Counted from the stretch's first letter, positions 17,101 to 26,505 are shown. The stretch is 64,000 nucleotides of DNA from Bacillus sp. FJAT-18017 (GCF_001278805.1 NZ_CP012602.1:2324001-2388000), one strand, 5' to 3'. The notes: generated from the sequence alone by a model not told the origin. A program made the numbers and translations.

Positions 17101-17931
17101 ATGCATACGATTTGGAAAGGCAGTATTAGCTTTGGGCTCGTCAATATCCCCATCAAGCTTCATGCCGCTACAGAAGACAGGGACATTAAACTCAGGACCC
17201 TGCATAAGGAATGCCATTCACCAATTAAATATGAAAAGGTTTGTCCCGTCTGTGAAAGGGAAGTAAAAAATGAGGAAATTGTCAAAGCGTATGAATATAC
17301 AAAAGGAAAATTTGTCGTTCTCGAAGATGAGGACCTGGCTAATCTAAAGAAGGGAAATGAGGATAAGGCCGTCGAAATCATTGATTTTGTCAAAATGGAG
17401 GAAATTGATCCGATCTATTTTGACCGGACGTATTTCATGTCTCCACATGAGGGTGGCGGTAAAGCCTATTCCTTGCTGAGGAAAGCTCTTGAAGATTCGC
17501 AAAAGGTTGGTCTGGCCAAGATTGTTATCCGTTCAAAAGAACAGCTGGCTGTTATCCGGGTATATGAAAATACACTTGTGATGGAAACCATCCATTATCC
17601 GGATGAAGTGAGGAAAGCAGGCGATGTTCCAAATGTTCCAGAAGGGGATAAAGTGACTGACAAGGAAATTTCAACAGCGATCCTCCTGATTGACCAATTG
17701 ACCACAGAATTCCAGCCGGAAAAATACAATGATGAATATCGTACAGCTTTAATGGAACTTATTGATGCAAAGCGGGCAGGACGCGAGGTTGTTGCCCCAA
17801 CTGCGGCGGAGCAGCCTGCTAATGTTACCGATCTGATGGCTGCGCTTCAAGCTTCAATTGACAAGACAAAGCCGAAGAAGGCGGCGGCTCCACGTAAAAA
17901 AGCGACTCCAAAAAAGAAAAAAGAGGCATAG
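17101..17931 (+). CDS. ku: Ku DNA end-binding protein
   Basis: This 276-aa protein forms the ring that binds broken DNA ends and recruits LigD. MHTIWKGSISFGLVNIPIKL and the CPVCEREV zinc-like knuckle are hallmark, followed by FDRTYFMSPHEGGGKAYSLLRKAL. The C-terminal tail (about 235-276) is rich in Lys, Pro and Ala (KPKKAAAPRKKATPKKKK), typical of DNA-contacting tails. ATG 17101 has AGGAGG eight bases upstream; the upstream in-frame codon at 17083 has none. It is divergent from ligD over a 130-bp shared promoter region. Confidence 0.95.
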   Translation: MHTIWKGSISFGLVNIPIKLHAATEDRDIKLRTLHKECHSPIKYEKVCPVCEREVKNEEIVKAYEYTKGKFVVLEDEDLANLKKGNEDKAVEIIDFVKMEEIDPIYFDRTYFMSPHEGGGKAYSLLRKALEDSQKVGLAKIVIRSKEQLAVIRVYENTLVMETIHYPDEVRKAGDVPNVPEGDKVTDKEISTAILLIDQLTTEFQPEKYNDEYRTALMELIDAKRAGREVVAPTAAEQPANVTDLMAALQASIDKTKPKKAAAPRKKATPKKKKEA

Positions 17932-18032
17932 GTTTTGCTTAGTGGAAGCATTTATGGAACCTTAAAAATCGGACAGGGTATTTGACCAACTTGTTCGTTC
18001 AAATAAGCTAAAAAAGGAACGTATCAACTAAC

Positions 18033-18060
18033 GGGGCCGGTTCCCAAAACGGCCCTTTTT
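18033..18060 (+). terminator. Rho-independent terminator after ku
   Basis: GGGCCG / CGGCCC with a loop and five T. It lies about 100 bp past the ku stop. Confidence 0.8.
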
Positions 18061-18083
18061 ACCTTATTGGAGGTGTGGAGAAT

Positions 18084-18746
18084 ATGGCAGGCAGATTGAT
18101 GAAGTTGGCATTTTCCTACCTTGGGCTTTCATTAGCTATTGTTTTTGGATTCATTTTTATTTTTTTAGAAATAGCCAATGAGCTTAAGGAGAAGGAACTG
18201 GAAGAATTCGATGTAACAGTCATCACATATGTACAAAGGTTCATTTCCTCTGATCTAACAGAGTTAATGCTTTATATTACAATGTTAGGTTCAATACCGT
18301 GGCTGACTGCCTCGGTTATTGGGACGATTGTCTTTTGCTTTTTAAAAAAGAAATGGCGTTCAGGTTTATTCATCGCCTTTTCATCAGGTATAGGCGCTCT
18401 GTTCAATATGTATTTGAAAGATTTATTCCAGCGGGAGAGGCCGGATATTAAGCCTTTAATAGAAGAAGAGGGTTATAGTTTTCCAAGCGGCCATTCAATG
18501 GGTTCATTTATTTTCTATGGAGCCTGCGCATTCCTGGTCTTCCATTTTGCCCGGAGATGGAAGATAAAAATTGCCGGCTCAGCCGCACTTTTTTTTATAA
18601 TTTTTATGGTTGGCCTTAGCAGAGTCTATCTTGGAGTCCATTACCCAAGCGATATTATCGGCGGGTTTTCGGCAGGCGGGGCTTGGCTGGCAGTCTGCGT
18701 AATCCTTTTCAAGTTTTATGAGAAAAATGAACGGATATCCCGATAG
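18084..18746 (+). CDS. PAP2-family membrane phosphatase
   Basis: This 220-aa polytopic membrane protein has about six helices. It carries the three phosphatase motifs: KDLFQRERP (KxxxxxxRP), PSGHSMGS (PSGH) and SRVYLGVHYPSD (SRxxxxxHxxxD). Members remove phosphate from phosphatidic acid, undecaprenyl pyrophosphate or phosphatidylglycerophosphate on the outer face; the exact substrate cannot be told. ATG 18084 follows GGAGGTG at good spacing; the GTG at 18075 overlaps that site. Confidence 0.9.
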   Translation: MAGRLMKLAFSYLGLSLAIVFGFIFIFLEIANELKEKELEEFDVTVITYVQRFISSDLTELMLYITMLGSIPWLTASVIGTIVFCFLKKKWRSGLFIAFSSGIGALFNMYLKDLFQRERPDIKPLIEEEGYSFPSGHSMGSFIFYGACAFLVFHFARRWKIKIAGSAALFFIIFMVGLSRVYLGVHYPSDIIGGFSAGGAWLAVCVILFKFYEKNERISR

Positions 18747-18795
18747 CCGAAACAGGCAGAATTCCGGCTTATGAATTACAATAATTAAAAGATAG

Positions 18796-20313
<1,518 letters not shown>

Positions 20314-20336
20314 GTGCTCGAAAGAGGGATATCATC

Positions 20337-20834
20337 ATGAAAATTCTTGTTCTCTCGGACACCCATATCCCAAAGCGATCGAAACAGCTTCCCGAGGAAC
20401 TGCTTCAAGAGGCAAAGACGGCAGATTTGATCATTCATGCTGGTGATTGGCAAACTATTGAAGTTTTTGAGGAGCTTTCCCGGTATGCAAAAGTTGAAGG
20501 AGTATACGGGAATGTAGATGGAACAGAGATGAAGTCCCTTTTTCCATTGAAAAAAATTGTAGAGGTCAATGGATTCAGGGTAGGAATCGTTCATGGACAT
20601 GGAAAGGGAATGACAACTGAAAAACGGGCAATTAAAGCTTTTTCTGAGGAAAAGGTAAATTGTATTATCTATGGACATTCCCATATTCCGGTCCTGCGGC
20701 ATGAAAAAGATATTCTTATTTTTAATCCTGGTTCACCTACCGATAAGCGGCGGCAAAAGCGCTATTCATTTGGTATTCTTCACGCTGGGGAAACACTTAG
20801 CGCGCAGCTTATTTTTTTCGGCGGCAAGGAATAG
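20337..20834 (+). CDS. YfcE/MJ0936-family metallophosphoesterase
   Basis: This 165-aa cytoplasmic phosphoesterase has the full calcineurin-like motif set: LSDTHIP (DxH), HAGDW (GDxx), YGNVDG (GN[H/x]D), VHGHG and YGHSHIP. The family hydrolyses small phosphodiesters in vitro with Mn or Ni; the natural substrate is unknown. It is probably cotranscribed with glpK (23-bp gap). Confidence 0.88.
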   Translation: MKILVLSDTHIPKRSKQLPEELLQEAKTADLIIHAGDWQTIEVFEELSRYAKVEGVYGNVDGTEMKSLFPLKKIVEVNGFRVGIVHGHGKGMTTEKRAIKAFSEEKVNCIIYGHSHIPVLRHEKDILIFNPGSPTDKRRQKRYSFGILHAGETLSAQLIFFGGKE

Positions 20835-20845
20835 TTCATTACCGT

Positions 20846-20874
20846 ATGACCTTTTAGCTGAAATGTGCTATAAT
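20846..20874 (+). promoter_or_regulatory. Probable sigma-A promoter of the first ydjO-like gene
   Basis: ATGACC (20846-20851) and a perfect TATAAT (20869-20874) are 17 bp apart. This gives a leader of about 170 nt before the gene at 21052, unusually long for a 67-aa protein. Confidence 0.55.
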
Positions 20875-21051
20875 ATAAAAAGAAGAAAAAACAAACCATT
20901 TTACAGCATCACCAAATTATAAAAAGCGGCAAGGAATGTGCTTTTTGTAACGAGGTGTTTTTTTCTTCAGGTCATCCGGCAGTTTAGGTATCTATACTCC
21001 GGATGCGGAATGGGAATCCGCCGATGAAACAAACTAATGGAGGTGCCTGGA

Positions 21052-21255
21052 ATGGCGTTTGGACGGAGAAATATGGAAGAAGTTGTGTTGGAAGCTACTG
21101 AAGTTTGGGAGTGCACTGCCGAAGGATGCAAGGCTTGGATCCGTGATAACTTCAAAAGTGAGGATACACCAGAATGTCCCATTTGCAAAAGTGAGATGAG
21201 ACGGGCCACCAAAGAACTTCAAGCAGTCGCAAATACTAGCAAGCGCTATATATAG
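21052..21255 (+). CDS. YdjO-like cold-inducible small zinc-knuckle protein (copy 1)
   Basis: This 67-aa protein has VWECTAEGCKAWIRDNFKSEDTPECPICKSEM: a pattern C-x4-C-x(16)-C-x2-C fitting one zinc site, as in B. subtilis YdjO, described as cold-inducible. The start is ATG 21052, preceded by GGAGGTG; the in-frame ATG at 21037 overlaps that site. A second, shorter paralogue lies at 56629-56814. A strong terminator follows. Confidence 0.8.
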   Translation: MAFGRRNMEEVVLEATEVWECTAEGCKAWIRDNFKSEDTPECPICKSEMRRATKELQAVANTSKRYI

Positions 21256-21318
21256 GCAGAAGTTTGATTCAAGGTGTTGTTGAGATTTATAATTAATACC
21301 ATTTATGATTAAAAAATT

Positions 21319-21353
21319 AAAGGTGTCTGTCAGATTACTGGCAGGCACCTTTT
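21319..21353 (+). terminator. Rho-independent terminator after ydjO copy 1
   Basis: AAAGGTG.CTG.CAG pairs with CTG.CAG.CACCTTT, then TTTT. Confidence 0.85.
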
Positions 21354-21372
21354 GTCTGCCGTATTATATTTC

Positions 21373-21433
21373 AAAACCGCTGAATTAATTAAAAAAACGC
21401 CGAATTAATTCTAAAACCGCTGAATTAATTGTA
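21373..21433. repeat. 20-bp phased array of GCYGAATTAATT (second locus)
   Basis: Three units start at 21379, 21399 and 21419, exactly 20 bp apart, with consensus AAAACCGCYGAATTAATT. It is the same family as 9479-9565. Confidence 0.88.
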
Positions 21434-21556
21434 TAGTATGTGGCCCGAAAAGGTTCCTAGGGAAAGGTTCCTAAGGAAAGACCCGTGGATCTTTTTTAAA
21501 TAGTTTTAAGGTTGCTCGGTTGGATGTACTCGGTTTTTTAGGGTGAAATAGAGTTT

Positions 21557-21680
21557 GTCCTGAATAGTTGAAAATCTGTCCTGCAATGCTTGGGAAATGT
21601 CCTGCATTTTTCGGGGAATGTCCTGTATATCGTAAAATCTGTACTGAATATTTAAAAACGTGTCCTGATTCAATGAACAT
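21557..21680. repeat. Six-unit array of GTCCTG at exact 21-bp spacing (locus A)
   Basis: GTCCTG (one GTACTG) starts at 21557, 21578, 21599, 21620, 21641 and 21662, every 21 bp. The 15-bp intervals are individually conserved, in the same order, at 53453-53575. No promoter or ribosome binding site. A minus frame (21471-21698) runs through it because 21 is a multiple of 3. Confidence 0.92.
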
Positions 21681-21692
21681 AAAACGCGAACT

Positions 21693-21760
21693 AAACAATA
21701 ACGATATTATGTAAACAGTTTAACGTAAAAATAAAACCGCGGCTGCGGTTTATATTTTTT
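21693..21760 (-). terminator. Terminator module, second copy
   Basis: AAACAATAACGATATTATG..AAACA then an AAATAAAACCGC / GCGGTTTAT hairpin. It closely matches 9678-9737 and again sits at the 3' end of a minus-strand gene. Confidence 0.8.
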
Positions 21761-21785
21761 AACTTAAATATTTTTCCTGGCGTTG

Positions 21786-22073
21786 TTAAGCTTCATCAAA
21801 ATGATTACTGCAATAGTCGATAACCATTTGTTCCTCGTCATCCTCAAGGGCAAAGTCAAGCACCTTCCCAGAGCCTCTTTCGAAAAAATTATATTGGGCA
21901 ATTTTGTTTTCGCTGCCTTCCACAGCAAAAATTACCTTTAACCCTGTACCAGCTACAGTGTATAACTCGTCCTCTTCGTCGATATCCAAATCGAGTAGAA
22001 ATTCAAATCGTTCCCCAGTTAGCAGTCCAAACGGATCTTCCAAATATTCAACTGTATGGCCGATAATCTCCAT
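21786..22073 (-). CDS. Acidic small protein, DUF6509-like, 95 aa
   Basis: A very acidic soluble protein (MEIIGHTVEYLEDPFGLLTGERFEFLLDLDIDEEDELYT...). It has the look of a small Bacillus family that I tentatively place as DUF6509; no function is known to me. The ATG has GGAGG nine bases upstream. It is monocistronic, ending in the terminator module. Confidence 0.7.
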   Translation of the reverse strand: MEIIGHTVEYLEDPFGLLTGERFEFLLDLDIDEEDELYTVAGTGLKVIFAVEGSENKIAQYNFFERGSGKVLDFALEDDEEQMVIDYCSNHFDEA

Positions 22074-22079
22074 ATATGT

Positions 22080-22315
22080 TAACCTCCAAACTTCAAGAAA
22101 ATATTTACTATAGACTTTAATAAAAATAACACAACCAAAAGGTAAATCAAAGCTCTGTGAATTTTACAAATAAAAAGTGACTAATTCTTGTCGTATAAAA
22201 ACGAAGAAACTGTGAACGACTCATTCAAATCATTACACTACTAGAAATAATTGCTAAACTGGTAATGAGAATTACTCTGATATATCTATAAAACTTCATT
22301 ACCACAAACTTATCA
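22080..22315. other. Divergent intergenic region before the DMSO-reductase operon
   Basis: AT-rich, no gene. An inverted repeat GGTAATGA / TCATTACC (about 22261-22303) brackets a TATAAA-like element and could be an operator; nothing else was recognised. Confidence 0.35.
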
Positions 22316-22331
22316 TGTGAATATTTTCACA
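22316..22331 (+). promoter_or_regulatory. Perfect Fnr/Crp-type palindrome before the dms-like operon
   Basis: TGTGAATATTTTCACA matches TGTGA-N6-TCACA exactly. It ends 17 bp before the TTG start of the chaperone gene, too close for class II activation of a transcript carrying that start. Repression, or activation through a different start, are both possible. Confidence 0.7.
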
Positions 22332-22348
22332 AAAAAGGGGGAGTTGCT

Positions 22349-23014
22349 TTGGCTGCAGCTCATACACTATCTGATTTTACCACCATCATGTCGGCAAGGA
22401 AGAATTTTTATGAATTCATGCACCAATTATTTTCGGCACCGCTTGATCTTAACAGCCTAAATTCAATAAAGCTATTTGGGAATATAGAAGGTTTAGTGGA
22501 ACTGGGGGACGGCGGGAAAGCCCTGTTTCACTTTTTTACAAAGGCTGGAGAGGATGAATTAAAACTAGAAGAAATCCAGTTTGCACGGGTATTTATTGGA
22601 CCGCTTTCATTGCCGGCTCCTCCATGGGAGTCTTTTTACAAAAGCAGGGAGAGATTGCTTTTCGATGACTCGATGTATGAAGTAAGGCGGGCATATCATG
22701 AGTCGGGTCTGAAGTTTTTTAAAGAAAATAGGGAACCGGATGACCATTTACTTACCGAGCTTGAATTTATGATTCACTTATCCAGTAGAAGTGCCAGTGA
22801 AACAGAGTCTTCTAAACTGAACAATTTATTTCAGCGCCAATACAACTTCCTGGATAAGCAACTGGGCAGCTGGGTTCCACAATTCGCTGAAAAGCTTGCC
22901 GAAAAATCGGACAGTGTCCTGTATGTTGGAGCAGCCCGGCTTCTGGCTGATTTCATAACTGAAGACAAAGAATGCTTGAAAGAGTTGATGGAGGGATTAG
23001 CCTATGTCCACTAA
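22349..23014 (+). CDS. TorD/DmsD-like chaperone for the molybdoenzyme
   Basis: This 221-aa all-helical protein of the TorD/NarJ family binds the Tat signal of the catalytic subunit and holds it until molybdopterin is loaded. The family core is visible in ARKNFYEFMHQLFSAPL, FARVFIGPLSLPAPPWESFY (the conserved F..LF.GP....P...S.Y block) and DDHLLTELEFMIHL. The start is TTG with GGGGGAG upstream; ATG 22388 is in frame but lacks a ribosome binding site. It overlaps dmsA by 11 bp, unlike E. coli, where the chaperone is separate. Confidence 0.85.
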   Translation: MAAAHTLSDFTTIMSARKNFYEFMHQLFSAPLDLNSLNSIKLFGNIEGLVELGDGGKALFHFFTKAGEDELKLEEIQFARVFIGPLSLPAPPWESFYKSRERLLFDDSMYEVRRAYHESGLKFFKENREPDDHLLTELEFMIHLSSRSASETESSKLNNLFQRQYNFLDKQLGSWVPQFAEKLAEKSDSVLYVGAARLLADFITEDKECLKELMEGLAYVH

Positions 23015-25388
23015 TAAGGAGCAGGGTATAGTCAATAAAAAATTCAAACGGCGCACGTTCCTAAAATGGTCGGGGGGTATCGGGTTACCGCTTATCCTTG
23101 GTGGAGTTGGTGCCAGCCAGTTAATTAGCAAGGATGAAACTGCAAAAGGTTTGAAATCGGATATTCCTGAAGAAATTATTAATACATGCAGTGCTTTTAA
23201 CTGTGGGGGCCGCTGCCTAATCAAAACACATGTCAGGGATGGAGTGGTGGTTCGAATTAGTACCGATACCAATGAGGATTCCCTGCCGACCCCGCAGCTT
23301 CGGGCTTGTGTAAGGGGGCGGAGTTATAAAAGCATGCTGTATCATCCTGACCGGCTGAAATATCCAATGAAACGCGTAGGCAAACGTGGCGAAGGAAAGT
23401 TTGAAAGGATTAGCTGGGAAGAAGCTATTGATACAATTGCAAAAGAAACAAAGCGGATTGGTGACACAAACGGACCAGAATCAAGATATGTCAATTATGG
23501 CTCTGGACTTGGAGGGCTGTTCGGCGGGAAACAGATGGCAAGGCGTCTTCTGGCGATGACGGGCGGATATCTGAATTACCGGAACGACTATAGTTCAGGG
23601 TGCGCTAACGTCGCTACACCTTACACGTACGGGACTAATAATACTGGTTCAAGCTTTGATAACCTGCTCCATTCAAAATACATCATACTTTGGGGGCAGA
23701 ATCCGTCAGAAGTGATATTTTCTACTCCATATTTAGCTTTCCTCCGCGAAGCAAAGAAAAATGGAGCTAAGATAATTGTGATTGACCCTCGTTATACCGA
23801 TACTGCGATTGCTTTTGCCGATGACTGGATTCCGATTCTGCCGTCGACAGACGTCGCGATGATGGACGCAATGGCCTATGTAATTGTAACTGAAGGCTTG
23901 CACGATCAGAAGTTTTTAGATACGTATTGCCTTGGGTTTGATGAAGACCATATGCCGGACGGAGCACCAAAGGAAGCGACTATCAAAAACTATCTCCTTG
24001 GCAAGACGGACGGAATTCCGAAAACACCTGAATGGGCGGAAGAGATTTGTGGGGTTCCAGCTTCAAAAATCATCGAAATTGCCCGCGAATTCGCGACAAC
24101 AAAGCCTGCAACCCTAATCAATGGCTGGGGTCCTCAGCGCGCAGCTTACGGAGAACAAATTATCCGAGGCGGCGCTCAATTGACTGCCTTAACCGGAAAT
24201 ATTGGAAAGTTTGGAGGAGGCGCGGCGGGGACAGGGTATTGGTCCCATTCGAATATCGTCTACCCAGTCACTAGTGAAAACCCGGTAGCCGCGTCAATCC
24301 CTTGCTTCCAGTGGACAACTGCTGTTGAAAGAGGAACGGAAATGACAGCTGAAGACGGGCTTGAAGGCACAGATAAGCTAAAGTCCAACATTAAGCTGAT
24401 TTATAATATAGCCGGAAATATGCTGCTAAACCAGCATTCAGACATCAACAAGACAAAGGCATTGCTCGAAGACGAAAGCAAGGTAGAGTTTATCCTGGTC
24501 ACTGAATTGTTCATGACACCGAGCGCGAAATATGCGGATATCCTCCTGCCGGGAACAAGCTTTTTTGAACGATGGGATATCGGAATGCCATGGTGCTTCG
24601 GTGATTATGCTTTATTTGGCGGCAAGACCATCGACCCCTTGTATGAGTGCAGAAATGAATATGATATTTTTGCTGATGTTGCCGGTAAATTCGGGCTGAA
24701 GGAGCAGTATACTGAAGGGCGTTCGATGCTCGATTGGGTAAAAGTCAGCATTGAAAGAACAAAGGCAGAACTCGATCCAAACTTTCCAACCTTTGAGGAA
24801 TTCCAGAAAAACGGAGTTTATCATTTTAGGTACGATGAACCATTAATTGCATTCCAAAAACAAATTGAGGATCCAAAAAACAATCCATTTGAAACTCCTT
24901 CAGGCAAAATTGAATTGTTCTCAAAGGCATTATGGGATATGCAAAAGCATGACGAGATACCGCCTTTCGCCAAATATGTGCCTGCATGGGAAGGGCCGGC
25001 TGACCCATTAAAAGCCAAGTATCCTCTTCAAATGATCAGCTGGCATTATAAAAGACGATGCCACTCGACACATGACAATAATCCGTGGCTCGAGGAAACT
25101 GCTCCTCAGGAAATGTGGATCAACCCGCGCGACGCAAGAGCACGGGGAATTAAAGAAGGGGACAGGGCAAAAGTGTTCAATGATCGGGGGCTCATTCACA
25201 TCCCTGTAAAAATTACCAGCAAAATCATCCCTGGTGTCGTGGGGATACCTCAAGGAGCCTGGTACACTCCTGACGAGAATGGAATTGACCAGCGCGGCTC
25301 GATTAACGTGCTTACAAAGCACCACCCTACGCCGCTTGCAAAAGCAAACCCGCAGCAAACCAATCTTGTTGAAGTAACTAAAGCGTAG
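23004..25388 (+). CDS. dmsA: DMSO-reductase-type molybdopterin catalytic subunit
   Basis: This 794-aa catalytic subunit carries a Tat signal (KRRTFLKW, residues 15-22), so it is exported folded. The [4Fe-4S] ligands are Cys62, Cys67, Cys71 and the Cys of LRACVRG. YRNDYSSGC places a serine at the molybdenum ligand position, as in DMSO reductases rather than nitrate (Asp/Cys) or formate (Sec/Cys) enzymes. Similarity to E. coli DmsA continues to the end (HPDRLKYPMKRVGKRGEGKFERISWEEA, NGWGPQR, SINVLT.H.P.PLAK.NP). It reduces DMSO or another S- or N-oxide; the substrate is inferred. GGAGGG precedes the ATG. Confidence 0.9.
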   Translation: MSTNKEQGIVNKKFKRRTFLKWSGGIGLPLILGGVGASQLISKDETAKGLKSDIPEEIINTCSAFNCGGRCLIKTHVRDGVVVRISTDTNEDSLPTPQLRACVRGRSYKSMLYHPDRLKYPMKRVGKRGEGKFERISWEEAIDTIAKETKRIGDTNGPESRYVNYGSGLGGLFGGKQMARRLLAMTGGYLNYRNDYSSGCANVATPYTYGTNNTGSSFDNLLHSKYIILWGQNPSEVIFSTPYLAFLREAKKNGAKIIVIDPRYTDTAIAFADDWIPILPSTDVAMMDAMAYVIVTEGLHDQKFLDTYCLGFDEDHMPDGAPKEATIKNYLLGKTDGIPKTPEWAEEICGVPASKIIEIAREFATTKPATLINGWGPQRAAYGEQIIRGGAQLTALTGNIGKFGGGAAGTGYWSHSNIVYPVTSENPVAASIPCFQWTTAVERGTEMTAEDGLEGTDKLKSNIKLIYNIAGNMLLNQHSDINKTKALLEDESKVEFILVTELFMTPSAKYADILLPGTSFFERWDIGMPWCFGDYALFGGKTIDPLYECRNEYDIFADVAGKFGLKEQYTEGRSMLDWVKVSIERTKAELDPNFPTFEEFQKNGVYHFRYDEPLIAFQKQIEDPKNNPFETPSGKIELFSKALWDMQKHDEIPPFAKYVPAWEGPADPLKAKYPLQMISWHYKRRCHSTHDNNPWLEETAPQEMWINPRDARARGIKEGDRAKVFNDRGLIHIPVKITSKIIPGVVGIPQGAWYTPDENGIDQRGSINVLTKHHPTPLAKANPQQTNLVEVTKA

Positions 25389-25401
25389 GGGGTGAAGCAT
25401 A

Positions 25402-25980
25402 ATGGTACAAATGGGATTTTATATAAATCAAACACTTTGCTCCGGCTGCAAGGCTTGCACAGTTGCCTGTAAGGACAAGAAGGACCTTGAAGTAGGCCAG
25501 AATTTCCGAAGAGTATATGCTTATGAGGAAGGTTCCTATATCCAAAAGGGAACAGCGATTGTTCATAATATAAAGGCCTTCTATTTTTCGATATCGTGCA
25601 ACCATTGCAAAAACCCAGCATGTTTGCCTGCTTGCCCAACCGGAGCAATCATTAAGCGGAAGGAAGATGGCATCACTATCATCGACCAGGATATTTGCCG
25701 GGGAACGAAATTCTGCATATCCGCCTGTCCCTATGGAGCACCTCAATACAACGATAAATTATTCAAGGCAAATAAATGCGATTTTTGCCTTGATCTACAG
25801 GAAAAGGGTGAAGACCCTGTCTGCGTTTCTTCCTGTATCATGAGAGCTATCGAGTATGGGCCAATTGAGGAGCTCAGGGAAAAATACGGCAAGGTTGACC
25901 AGGTAAAAGGAATGCCGGACTCATCGATCACGTACCCTAATTTGGTCATCACGCCGCATAAAGATGCGCGGATGAGTTAA
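25402..25980 (+). CDS. dmsB: DmsB-type electron-transfer subunit with an altered third cluster motif
   Basis: This 192-aa subunit resembles E. coli DmsB (205 aa) and has four cysteine groups: CSGCKACTVAC, CNHCKNPACLPAC, CRGTKFCISAC and CDFC...CVSSC. In the third group the second cysteine is replaced by Thr102 (E. coli DmsB: CIGCRYC). That position corresponds to the NarH tryptophan that makes a [3Fe-4S] centre, so a 3Fe cluster is predicted. It has no signal and would be carried out with DmsA. No DmsC or NrfD-type anchor follows; the operon ends here. Confidence 0.88.
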   Translation: MVQMGFYINQTLCSGCKACTVACKDKKDLEVGQNFRRVYAYEEGSYIQKGTAIVHNIKAFYFSISCNHCKNPACLPACPTGAIIKRKEDGITIIDQDICRGTKFCISACPYGAPQYNDKLFKANKCDFCLDLQEKGEDPVCVSSCIMRAIEYGPIEELREKYGKVDQVKGMPDSSITYPNLVITPHKDARMS

Positions 25981-26040
25981 ACAGGAGAAGAGAAGATACC
26001 CTCTGGAAAAACTAGTGATGGCCTCTTTTCGGGGCAAAAC

Positions 26041-26076
26041 AAAAAAGGCTTCAGCATATTGCTGAAGCCTTTTTTC
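26041..26076 (+). terminator. Bidirectional terminator between dmsB and tRNA-Leu
   Basis: AAAAAAGGCTTCAGC / GCTGAAGCCTTTTTT with a 5-nt loop serves dmsB on the plus strand and the tRNA gene on the minus strand. Confidence 0.92.
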
Positions 26077-26110
26077 GTCCAGTTCCAGCGCCAAGGCGCA
26101 TGCACTTTTG
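26077..26110. repeat. Short remnant of the dispersed element
   Basis: GTCCAGTTCCAGCGCCAAGG resembles the left end of the element at 43995 (GTCCAGCTACAGCGCCCAGC). Only the edge is left. Confidence 0.4.
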
Positions 26111-26115
26111 TTTTA

Positions 26116-26199
26116 TGCGGATGAGAGGACTTGAACCTCCACGGGGTTGCCCCCACTAGAACCTGAATCTAGCGCGTCTGCCGATTCCGCCACACCCGC
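26116..26199 (-). tRNA. tRNA-Leu (anticodon CAG)
   Basis: On the minus strand GCGGGTG pairs with CATCCGC (acceptor, one G-U). The anticodon stem-loop is CTAGA-TTCAGGT-TCTAG with CAG at positions 34-36. A long variable arm (GTGGGGGCAACCCCG) marks a class II tRNA, and GGAGG-TTCAAGT-CCTCT is the T-arm. CCA is not encoded. Confidence 0.96.
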
Positions 26200-26216
26200 A
26201 AAAAGAATACTTTTAC

Positions 26217-26245
26217 ACTATAACACAATTTCCGATTTCTGTGCA
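26217..26245 (-). promoter_or_regulatory. Promoter of tRNA-Leu
   Basis: Minus strand TGCACA and TATAGT are 17 bp apart, with the -10 ending about 18 bp before the mature 5' end. Confidence 0.6.
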
Positions 26246-26260
26246 TAAAATTTTTTCTTA

Positions 26261-26412
26261 TTGGCGACCGCAGCCCTCACTTCTTAACCATTAAAGTCGT
26301 CAAGAACCTCTATTGACGACCGGACCCTCACTTTTTAAACGTTCAGGGTCGTCAAGAACCTTTATTGACGACCGCACCCGCTAGTTCTAAACCAGCAGGG
26401 TCGTCAATAACA
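26261..26412. repeat. Hairpin-forming tandem array with an exact 52-bp period
   Basis: TTGRCGACCG starts at 26261, 26313 and 26365; GTCGTCAA starts at 26296, 26348 and 26400; every interval is 52 bp. GTCGTCAA and TTGACGAC are complementary, so each unit boundary can fold. The sequence is unrelated to the other 52-bp arrays here. Non-coding, between tRNA-Leu and the MFS gene. Confidence 0.9.
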
Positions 26413-26505
26413 AGGGTGTCTCCGCAGTAGTAAGCTCTCTAATCTGCATTATGCGCACCTATCCCTTCAATGGAGATCCTCAGAAGCGTCCCTTTGTGGA
26501 GAATA

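Noticed and set aside
21471..21698. 75-aa minus-strand protein with repeated GHF/SGQ words
   Set aside because: It only translates the 21-bp array. No ribosome binding site. The similarity to the 53427-53612 frame comes from the shared DNA repeat.
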